A stretch of DNA of 64,000 nt from Actinomycetes bacterium (GTDB lineage Bacteria > Bacillota > Sulfobacillia > Sulfobacillales > JAIMBI01), in NCBI GenBank assembly GCA_023565505.1, contig JAIMBI010000001.1:186001-250000 (forward strand), written 5' to 3'. The position numbers were made by a program, and so were the translations under genes. Below the pieces are notes generated by a model. That model saw only the letters and a program-made list of their open reading frames with translations, was not told where the DNA came from and made no database searches. The stretch's first letter is position 1, and the number at the start of each line of letters is the position of its first letter. Shown here one piece after another: positions 32,365-38,999 of the stretch.

Positions 32365-32424
32365 CCCCTCGACCGGCACTGCAGGGTGCGGACAGCGGCA
32401 ACCCGCTGAAGGAGGTGAAAGATA

Positions 32425-32871
32425 ATGACTCAGAGCGATGACGCACCGCGCTACCGCATCGGGGAGCTGGCAGCGCGGACGGGCATTCCCGCCCGGACCA
32501 TTCGGTTTTACGAAGCCAAGGGCGTGCTACCGCCCCCGCCTCGCAGCACGTCGGGTTATCGCTGGTACGGCCCCGCCGACGTCAAACGGCTGGAACTCCT
32601 CCGGCGGGCCAAGGCCTTGGGGCTGACCCTGGAGGCCATCGGCTCGGTCATCGCCCTGCGTGAGGGGGGGCATGCGCCGTGTGCCCACGTTCGCCAGCTT
32701 TTGGACGACCGGTTAGCCGAGATCCGCAAACAGCTTGATGCCCTGCGTGCGCTCGAGGCCGAATTGCAGGCGCTCCGCACCTGGGCCGACACGGTCGAAG
32801 GGCCAGGCGACGACGACGGCTACTGCCCCATCCTCGAAGCCTCGCGACAGGGTGTCCGGCCCGAGGTCTAG
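32425..32871 (+). CDS. MerR-family metal-responsive regulator (CueR-like)
   Basis: A 148-residue MerR-family activator. The winged helix-turn-helix YRIGELAARTGIPARTIRFYEAKG is at residues 10-33, followed by the R-Y wing and a long dimerisation helix. Cys86 lies where ZntR, PbrR and MerR have a metal-binding Cys, and the C-terminal loop GPGDDDGYCPILE (126-138) matches the CueR loop, but the first loop Cys is Gly126 and only Cys134 remains. It has a strong GAAGGAGGTGA site. It probably controls the promoter at 28286; the metal may be copper or a divalent ion. Confidence 0.85.
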   Translation: MTQSDDAPRYRIGELAARTGIPARTIRFYEAKGVLPPPPRSTSGYRWYGPADVKRLELLRRAKALGLTLEAIGSVIALREGGHAPCAHVRQLLDDRLAEIRKQLDALRALEAELQALRTWADTVEGPGDDDGYCPILEASRQGVRPEV

Positions 32872-33421
32872 GGCGCATGGCCGCGCGGAGAGGAGAAGGC
32901 TAACGGCGGTGCGCGAGACAGACAGCCGGGCGCCATGCCGGTTCCGGCCGTCCCCCGACGGGCGCGAGTTGGACGAAGGCCGAAGGGACCGGGACCATCA
33001 TTGAGCCGTACGGATGGGGGACGAGCCCATGGCCTCGAGGCTGGACGGGAGCCCTGTCCAGGTTACCGCCAGATCAGCGATGGCCGGCGCGGTATGCTCC
33101 GCCGTCGCCGTGGGCCGGCCGCCATCCCCGTGGCGTGCCACAACCGTCGCCCTTCGGGCTGGGCCTGCGTCGGCGAGGCCCCTCAAAGCCTCGACCCAGT
33201 TTCCGTTGTCGCCGGCGGACCTGTGAAGCAGATTACAGACCATCTCCGCCCAACCGAGCATCATGAACGTATCGGATCCGGATGGCGACCGGACAGCGCA
33301 AATGCGCGCAACATCCCCAGCGGGTCTCCGCCGGGACCATGCCGGTTGGTCACCTGCCCGAGCGGGGGTGTCCGTGGGCCCGCCGGTCGGGCTGCCATCA
33401 AGGCCCTGGAGGAAGGAAGCC
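32872..33421. other. intergenic stretch with no recognised gene
   Basis: About 550 bp between the MerR gene and the glutaredoxin-like gene. Open frames exist on both strands (for example a 144-codon frame on the minus strand from 33432 to 32998), but none has a ribosome site or a family I recognise. It could hold a small orphan gene or regulatory RNA, but I see no direct evidence. Confidence 0.5.
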
Positions 33422-33718
33422 ATGTCGTCCATCAGGTCGGTGCGGGTCTACAGTCATCGCGGATGCCCGGGCGGCGACGCCGCGCTGCGGTACCTCGCGG
33501 CACACCACATCCCGTTCCTGTGGCGGGACATTGCGCGCGACGCGACCGCGCGGTCGGAATGGAAGGCTTTGGGATCCCATCCGCCGCCGGTTGTTGTGGT
33601 GGGTCGGCGCATCCTGCTCGGTTGCGAGCCGCACGAGTTGGAGGCCGCGTTGGTCCAGGAGGGCGCGGACAAGAAAGGAGCCGCCGATGAACAAGCCGGT
33701 CCCCGGACAGGACCATAA
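33422..33718 (+). CDS. glutaredoxin-like protein with a CPGG motif
   Basis: A 98-residue thioredoxin-fold protein. It starts VRVYSHRGCPGGDAALRYLA, which is the beta-alpha start of glutaredoxin/NrdH proteins with CPGG in place of CPxC (Cys at about residue 15), and has a cis-Pro segment PPPVVVVGRRILLGCEP. With one active-site Cys it could act by a monothiol mechanism; a further Cys follows in LLGCEP. The ATG at 33422 follows GGAGGAAGGAAG. It overlaps the Crp/Fnr gene by 32 bp, indicating co-expression. Confidence 0.65.
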   Translation: MSSIRSVRVYSHRGCPGGDAALRYLAAHHIPFLWRDIARDATARSEWKALGSHPPPVVVVGRRILLGCEPHELEAALVQEGADKKGAADEQAGPRTGP

Positions 33719-34439
33719 GCTCCGTTACCTCGGGCAGATCGACTTGTTGCAGCATCTGGCGCCCGAGGATCTGCGAGCCGTCGACCAGATGGTCCCGCTC
33801 CTGGCGTACCCGGCGGGCACGGTCCTGTACGAACCGGGTCAGGATCTCAACCGACTCTATTTCTTGAAGCGGGGACGCGTCCGGCTGTATCGGCTGTCGC
33901 CGGACGGCCGACAACTGACGCTCGCGATATTGAAAGACGGCAACATTTTCGGCGAAACTGACAGCTTCGCCACGGGGGCCGGATCGTGTTACGCCGAAAC
34001 GCTGACAGATACCCTGGTGTGCACCATGACCACGGCGGATCTGGCCCGGTTCATGCAGCAGCGCCCGTCGGTGGCCCTCAAGCTGGTCGAAATCCTGTCG
34101 CGGGAACTCCGACGAGCCCAAGAATTAGTCGCCACGCTGGTGCTGGAAGACGTCCGGGGCCGGGTTCTGTACTGCCTGTCGCGTCTGGCCGCCGAATTCG
34201 GTGCCCCGGACGGCGACTGGGCCGCGCTCGACCTGAAGCTCACGCAGGAGGAGCTCGCGCACATGATCGGGGCCACGCGGGAATCGGTGAGTGCCATCCT
34301 GGCCGAATTGAGCCGGCACGGCCTGGTCCGGACGGGCCGGGGACGGATAGCCGTGCGGCGGGATGTCGTGGCGACCCTGCCCGCCTCCGACGGGGACGCG
34401 CGAGGGGCCGCGAAGGCGCGGAACCGCCCCTCCGGGTAG
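33687..34439 (+). CDS. Crp/Fnr-family transcription regulator
   Basis: A 250-residue regulator. The cyclic-nucleotide-binding-like beta barrel spans about residues 20-135 (GTVLYEPGQDLNRLYFLKRG and NIFGETDSF), then the dimerisation helix and a winged helix with LTQEELAHMIGATRESVSAILAEL as the recognition helix. No N-terminal Cys cluster for an Fe-S sensor is present, so an FNR-type oxygen switch is unlikely; the effector is unknown. It starts at ATG 33687 behind AAGAAAGGAG. Its neighbours (glutaredoxin-like, SEC-C, selenoprotein) suggest redox or stress control. Confidence 0.85.
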   Translation: MNKPVPGQDHKLRYLGQIDLLQHLAPEDLRAVDQMVPLLAYPAGTVLYEPGQDLNRLYFLKRGRVRLYRLSPDGRQLTLAILKDGNIFGETDSFATGAGSCYAETLTDTLVCTMTTADLARFMQQRPSVALKLVEILSRELRRAQELVATLVLEDVRGRVLYCLSRLAAEFGAPDGDWAALDLKLTQEELAHMIGATRESVSAILAELSRHGLVRTGRGRIAVRRDVVATLPASDGDARGAAKARNRPSG

Positions 34440-34539
34440 CATCCGGCGCGGACGGAGCAGCCGGCTGCGAGGGGCCCATCGCGCAGGGGCCGACCCCCCG
34501 ACGTTAGCACACCCCCGACGTACGTAGCACAGGATTCAC

Positions 34540-34863
34540 GTGGCCGGCGACTCTCGGATGGCTGCCGGGCCCGTAGGAGGTGGTCTGCACGGCAATCATG
34601 CCGCTGCCCCGCAATCTCTATGCCGCGATGCGTCCGTGGGTCCTCGCGGCGGCACCATCGCCTACGGAACGTTTGGGTGGTGGGTGCCGCCCTGGGGGCG
34701 AGCCAGCTACGGCGCCGGCGGGGCGGCCCTGGCCGTCTACGAGGTCCACATGAGATGGGAGATCGGGGTGGTCGCGCTGGCGCTGGTCACCGTCCCCGTG
34801 TGGAGGGCGCTGAACGCCCCGCCGGCGGTCGCCGCTTCGAAAGGAGGTGACGAACATGGCTGA
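34540..34863 (+). CDS. hypothetical protein with one possible membrane helix
   Basis: A 107-codon frame of uncertain reality. Its last part, VYEVHMRWEIGVVALALVTVPVWRAL, looks like a genuine hydrophobic segment ending in a charged tail. The first half resembles a mixture of frames: ATG 34599 in another frame gives MPLPRNLYAAMRPWVLAA, which could be the real start of a small membrane protein broken by shifts. Its stop overlaps the start of the SEC-C gene. I do not recognise the family. Confidence 0.3.
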   Translation: MAGDSRMAAGPVGGGLHGNHAAAPQSLCRDASVGPRGGTIAYGTFGWWVPPWGRASYGAGGAALAVYEVHMRWEIGVVALALVTVPVWRALNAPPAVAASKGGDEHG

Positions 34864-34996
34864 GTCGAAGCAGCCGGCCCAGCAGGACGCCTGCCCGTGC
34901 GGATCGGGGAAGACATACGGCGCGTGCTGTGGACGGCAGGAACTCTGTGCGTGCGGGTCCGGCCAGGCCGCCGGTGAGTGCTGCCACGCCGGCTAA
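34856..34996 (+). CDS. 46-residue SEC-C-type zinc mini-protein
   Basis: A tiny gene with one of the best ribosome sites in the window (AAAGGAGGTGA, six bases before ATG 34856). The product has two tandem SEC-C-like Cys clusters: CPCGSGKTYGACC at residues 13-25 and CACGSGQAAGECC at 32-44. SEC-C motifs bind zinc and occur at the C-terminus of SecA and of many small bacterial proteins. Here nothing else is encoded, so it is two zinc knuckles only. The name has no link with selenocysteine. It is followed by a hairpin at 35002. Confidence 0.7.
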   Translation: MAESKQPAQQDACPCGSGKTYGACCGRQELCACGSGQAAGECCHAG

Positions 34997-35001
34997 ACTA
35001 T

Positions 35002-35028
35002 GACCCTGGGTCCCCCGGACCCAGGGTC
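35002..35028 (+). terminator. hairpin after the SEC-C mini-gene
   Basis: GACCCTGGGTCC and GGACCCAGGGTC form a perfect 12-bp stem with a CCC loop, starting six bases after the SEC-C stop codon. The following TTCGAT is a poor U-tract, so termination may be inefficient or the hairpin may serve as mRNA protection. It separates the SEC-C gene from the selenoprotein gene 198 bp downstream. Confidence 0.6.
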
Positions 35029-35225
35029 TTCGATATGGCTCCGTCCGGTGCACGAAGGAGACACCCCCGCGGCCCGACAGGCCGCAAGCCGCCACCCGAA
35101 CACGCGCCAGGCGAGTGCCGGGATCGCTGTCGGCAAGGACCACGCGACGGCCGTCTGGCTCGGGGACGAGCGGGAGGAGCCGGATGCATCGGGCCGCCGG
35201 AAGAGGTTTAAGGAGGTAGTGGACA

Positions 35226-36005
35226 ATGGACTTGGACGCGGCATGGCAGGCCCGCTACGAGCAGTGGTTGGCCGCCGCCCGACCGTGGCTCGCCGCGCAG
35301 GCGTGGCGGCGTGCCTTCGAGCAGTATCCGTGGGCCGCTCCGACGGGCATCCCCTGGACGCCGTGGACCCGTCCGCTCCGTCACGCACGCATCGCGCTCG
35401 TCGGCTCCGGCGGTTTAACCATCCCCGGCCAGCCTCCATTCGACGCCGGAAACCCGGAAGGCGACACCAGTTTCCGGATCATCCCGGACCGGGGTCCCTT
35501 GCCGGCGTGGCGCATCGACCACGGGCACTACGACACCACCGCCGCGCAGACCGACTACAATGTGGTGTTTCCGCTCGATGTGCTGCGCGAACTGGTGGCC
35601 GAACGGGTCGTCGGGGACCTCTCGCCCCGGGCTGTCACGTTCATGGGGTATATCCCCAATGCCCGCGAGTTTCTCGCACAGTCCGCGCCCCGGATCACCG
35701 AGGTGCTCCGGTACGATGCCGTCGACGGGGTCCTCTTAGTGCCCGTCTGACCTGTCTGCCACCAGTCCGTGGGACTGCTCGCCCGCTACCTCGAAGCGCA
35801 CGGCTTCCCGACGGTGATGCTGGCCTCCTTGCGAGCGCGGACCGTTCCGGTCAAACCGCCCCGGGCGGTCGTCACGCCAGGCCCCGTTGGGCAGCCGGTC
35901 GGGCCGGCACACGACCGCGGCGAACAACGTCGGCGGGTCCAAGCCGCGTTAGACCTGTTGGCGGGGGCAGCCGAAGCCGGCACGATCCGCGTCATGCCGA
36001 CCTAG
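35226..36005 (+). CDS. GrdB-family selenoprotein candidate with in-frame UGA (Sec175)
   Basis: ATG 35226 follows AAGGAGG. The first 174 codons encode a GrdB-like (glycine/sarcosine/betaine reductase component B family) domain: RIALVGSGGLTIPGQPPF, HYDTTAAQTDYNVVFPLDVLREL and TFMGYIPNAREFL. The TGA at 35748-35750 occurs within LLVPV-U-PVCHQSVGLLARYLE. The same frame continues for 84 codons to TAG at 36003 with family-like sequence (EAHGFPTVML, then PVGQPVGPAHDR). Relatives carry Cys at this place (CPxCHQ), so UGA as selenocysteine gives a UxxC redox motif and a 259-residue product. The function of non-Grd members is unknown. The alternative is a nonsense mutation in a decaying region. No selA, selB or selC gene is in the window. 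Confidence 0.7.
35763..35777 (+). promoter_or_regulatory. candidate bacterial SECIS hairpin downstream of the UGA
   Basis: CAGTCC and GGACTG pair in a six-base stem with a GTG loop. The loop begins 18 nt after the UGA, inside the 16-37 nt window described for bacterial SECIS elements, and starts with G as they require. The sequence also encodes the conserved HQSVGL residues, so the pairing could be partly fortuitous. Confidence 0.45.
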
Positions 36006-36165
36006 GAAACGGCTTTTGCTTCACGCGCCAGACGGCACCCTCGACCGGATCCAGAGCTTCGTGGTCGCTTGTTGCAAGGGCGGCGATCATGCGGTCCACC
36101 GAGTGCGCGCCGCCGTCGTGGATCACCCGAAGCAAAGGGAAGGCGTCGCCGACGCGAGCCCACGG
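35992..36165 (-). pseudogene. C-terminal fragment of an unidentified gene cut off by an insertion-sequence end
   Basis: The minus-strand frame ending at 35992 reads PWARVGDAFPLLRVIHDGG, then AHSVDRMIAALATSDHEALDP and VEGAVWRVKQK. It has a natural, low-repetition composition unlike the shadow frames around it, and it converges on the selenoprotein gene with a 14-bp overlap. Upstream (towards 36171) it runs into the insertion-sequence repeat, so the 5' part is missing. The end resembles ligase-like C-termini but I cannot assign it. Confidence 0.35.
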
Positions 36166-36170
36166 GACAC

Positions 36171-36221
36171 GGGTGTGCCTCGGGATTGTGATCAAGCGGC
36201 ACGACGTTGTCGCGGCGGCAC
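36171..36221. repeat. 51-bp insertion-sequence end repeat, copy B
   Basis: Matches 27580-27630 at about 43 of 51 positions in the same orientation. On the minus strand it again encodes the last residues of the ISKra4-type transposase (HVPPRQRRAA against [10 protein letters not shown]), after which homology stops at about 36225, where ISL3-type sequence follows. Confidence 0.55.
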
Positions 36222-36248
36222 ATGTGGGGGACCCTCCCTGGGGACTGG

Positions 36249-36927
36249 GTGCTGAGCCTGGACGAACACAGCTTCGGGGGCCAGGATTGGCTCATCAGTG
36301 GCCTTGCAGGCCCCGGTGTGGCGGCTGTTGGCCCTTCTCCGCGGTGACCACCTGCGCGCCCTCGAGGCGTGGCGGGTGCGGATTCCGGAGGCCGTCCGGC
36401 AGCGGATCTGGGTGGCGACCGCCGACCTCAAGCGGGGCGATGCGACCGTGCTGGCGCGGGGGTGTCCCCCGGTGCGAGTGGTGGCGGACCCGTATCACGT
36501 CAGCCCCGACGCCAACGCACGCCTCGACGCGGTGCGCCGCTGGAGCCGAGCGAAGGCCGGCAGCCGATTCCCCGCTGGCCGTTAGTCAAGGCGCGGAACG
36601 CCTCACCGCGCGGCCGTGCACCCCGTTAGCGGCCATTCAGGCCCAGGATGCCGCGTTGGGAGCGCTCAACCGCCTCATGGAGGACCGGCGCAGCCTGTTT
36701 CACTACCCAACCGCGGCGGAGGCCTTGAGTCGCTGGCCATCAACGCCGCAGCGTGTGAGCACGCCGAAGGGCGTGTCTAGGCGGGACTCATTCGGCGGTG
36801 GCGGCGGGAAATCCTGGCGCACGGGGACCAGCCGCGGCGCTGGACGAACGGCTTCATCGAGGGCCTGTACACTAAGATTAAGCCGGTCAAGCGACTGAGT
36901 TACGGCTTTCGGCATCGGGACCGCTAA
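36249..36927 (+). pseudogene. ISL3-family transposase, decayed
   Basis: Successive frames give parts of an ISL3-type DDE transposase: VLSLDEHSFGGQDWLI (from 36249), then QAPVWRLLALLRGDHLRALEAW with ADLKRGDATVLARG and VRVVADPYHVSPDANARLDAVRRW (to 36585), then AAIQAQDAALGALNRLME in a third frame, and finally RRWTNGFIEGLYTKIKPVKR and LSYGFRHRDR ending at 36927. At least three frameshifts and the missing N-terminus show it is dead. It lies against insertion-sequence repeat copy B, suggesting nested insertions. Confidence 0.75.
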
Positions 36928-37284
36928 CCCCGGGCGATGCGGCTCGGTTTCTTGTCTTGCCCCCGTCAAGGATCCCATGCCGATTGACGTGGAGCCACCG
37001 CGGCCTTGTCCACGGGGGCGGCTTGCGCTACACGTTCACGCTACGCCTCCTCCTTGGATCAGGGGAGACCCCCCAGGTTTTGAGGAGCTGTTTTCGTGGT
37101 TAGGCGCCCAAATCCTTTGCGAGATCATTCCCGTTCTGCTACGTCCTGCCTCAAAGCAGTGATTCGCGCCCCAGTGTCCGGCGTCCGGCGGTGCCCTTGG
37201 CCAATTCGACGCCGAGGACGATAATGTTGCAGAAATCGCGCGAGAGTTTGGGCGATGGGGCGAAGGGCCCGGGAGGGATCCGTC
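36928..37284. other. intergenic stretch with no recognised gene
   Basis: About 357 bp between the dead ISL3 transposase and the EAL gene, with lower GC around 37060-37150. No frame has a recognisable product. The right end of the insertion sequence is probably here, but I could not find a convincing terminal repeat. Confidence 0.45.
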
Positions 37285-38965
37285 ATGACGCCTTGGGTGG
37301 TGCATTGGCAGCCGATCGCGGATCTCGTTACGGGTCAGGTGGTGGGTTACGAGGCGCTCGGACGGGTTGCCGGACGGGAGGGGGAGGGGTTCGCCGCCGT
37401 CCGGGCCGCGGCCCGGGGCCGAGGCGGTCTGCGGCGCGCGCTCCACGCCTTGCAGGACCACGCGCTAACCCACAGCACGGACCACCCGCTCGGCACGCAC
37501 CTGTGCCTCAACGGGCGCCTCGATCTCCTGGCGTCCTTGGAGAAGGCCGTCGTCAGCCTGCCTCCGGGGGTGGCGGCCGGTCTGGTGGTGGAGATTCCGG
37601 AGCACGGGGGGACCCTCTCGGCGTGGGACCACGGCCTGGCGTCACTCCGGGTCCGGGGCGTCGCCGTCGCGGTGGACGACTGGGGTGCCGGCGCGGCGGA
37701 CCCATTGCGCCTGGTACGGCTGCGACCCGAGTGGATCAAGCTCGACGTGGCGCTGGTGCAGCAGGTGGGGACGTCTCCCGAGGCGGACCGGTTGGTGGAG
37801 CTGCTGGTCCGCAGGACCGACCCGGACGTCACGCGGGTGATTGCGGAAGGTGTCGAGCGGCCGGCCCAGGTGTGGCGGCTCCGTGCGCTCGGGGTGCGGT
37901 TCGGCCAGGGGTTCGCGCTGGCTCCGCCCGGTCCGGACCGGCCGGCCCGGGTGCCGGTTCCCGACCCCCTGGAGCCGCTCGGGGACCTCGATGCGCCGGG
38001 TCTGGCGTTGAGTCAACTCGCCGGGGTGACCCGAGCCGACCTGGCCCGGTTGGCCGACGCCCGCACCGCCGTGGCGGCGGCGGCCGAGGCGGCCGCCCGG
38101 CACACCGCGGCCTGGATCGTGCGCAGTGCGGTCGCGGGTCCGATCCATCTGCAGTCCGATCCGGATCGTTTCTTCGGTTCCTGCACGGCCACGTGCTGGC
38201 GCTTCTGCGGGGGTCGCTCGACCGCTCGGACGGGGAGCGGGCGCGACGCATTGCGGCCGCCCACGTCCGCCACGGTGTGGGCTGGTCCTGGTTCGCGCTG
38301 GCGCACCGCGCGTTGACCGACGCCGTCCTCCAGGGCCTGGAGCGCCGCGGTGCGGCGTACGCGGCGGGCGCGGCGCGGGCCGTGCTGGCGTGGGACGCTG
38401 CCCTGGTGGCCGACCGGTTCCAGAGGCTGGCGGAGGAGGACGCGGCGAGCGGTGTGCTCCTGCGCCCGGTCTTTGCGGCCCGGGTCACGGCAGCCATCGC
38501 CGCCATGCTGCAGGAACGCGCACCCGGCGTGCTGTTCGTGGTGCGGGTCCCCCGGCTGCTCCGGGCCCCGCTGGAAGAGGAGGACACCGTCGCCCGGGCG
38601 CTGGGCGGGGTCCTGCGGCCGTTGATGGAGGGACCGGCTCTGGCGGCCGCCTGTCCGCCGAGCGGTTCGCGGTGTGGATGCCGCGGCTGCCGCCCGTGGC
38701 GGCGGCCCGCTACGGCCGCCGGCTGGCTGAAAGCCTCCGCGCCGCGATGGGGCGCGGCACCCTGTCCATGGGCTTCGCGTGCCTGGGAACCGACCGCACG
38801 ACGTTCGACGTGCTGCTGGCCGTGGCCGGTCGAGCCGGCGGGGGGGACCGCGAACGGCGGGGGCGGGCACCGGACGACTGGGGGCGATACGGCCCGAGTG
38901 GGGACGCATGGTCGCCGCGGGAGCGGATAAAATTGGGAAGACGCTGCCCTGCGCAGCGAGCGTGA
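37285..38965 (+). pseudogene. EAL - globin-like - degenerate GGDEF signalling protein, frameshifted twice
   Basis: ATG 37285 (after GGGAGGG) opens an EAL domain of about 230 residues with the catalytic set intact: YEALGR (Glu23), CLNGR, VEIPE, VDDWGAG, IKLD, VIAEGVE and FGQGF. Near 38165 homology passes to another frame, encoding a helical region that resembles a sensor globin (RRIAAAHVRHGVGWSWFALA with a candidate proximal His). Near 38640 it shifts again to give the end of a GGDEF-like domain in which the active site reads SAERF in place of GGDEF (GGRLSAERFAVWMP). If intact it would be about 555 residues, a haem-sensing c-di-GMP phosphodiesterase. Decay, assembly indels or recoding are possible. 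Confidence 0.6.
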
Positions 38966-38999
38966 CGGCGGGTCGAGGGAACGGGACGGTGAGCGCGAC

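Noticed and set aside
32998-33432. 144-codon minus-strand frame between the MerR and glutaredoxin-like genes
   Set aside because: Composition is less extreme than other shadows, but there is no ribosome site and no family I recognise, so it is only mentioned as unassigned sequence.
34599-34757. Alternative small membrane protein starting MPLPRNLYAAMRPWVL
   Set aside because: The start looks natural, but the frame loses hydrophobic character and ends early; it might be a broken gene but cannot be supported.
36928-37284. Right terminal inverted repeat of the ISL3 element
   Set aside because: No sequence after the transposase could be convincingly paired with a left end, since the left part of the element is missing.
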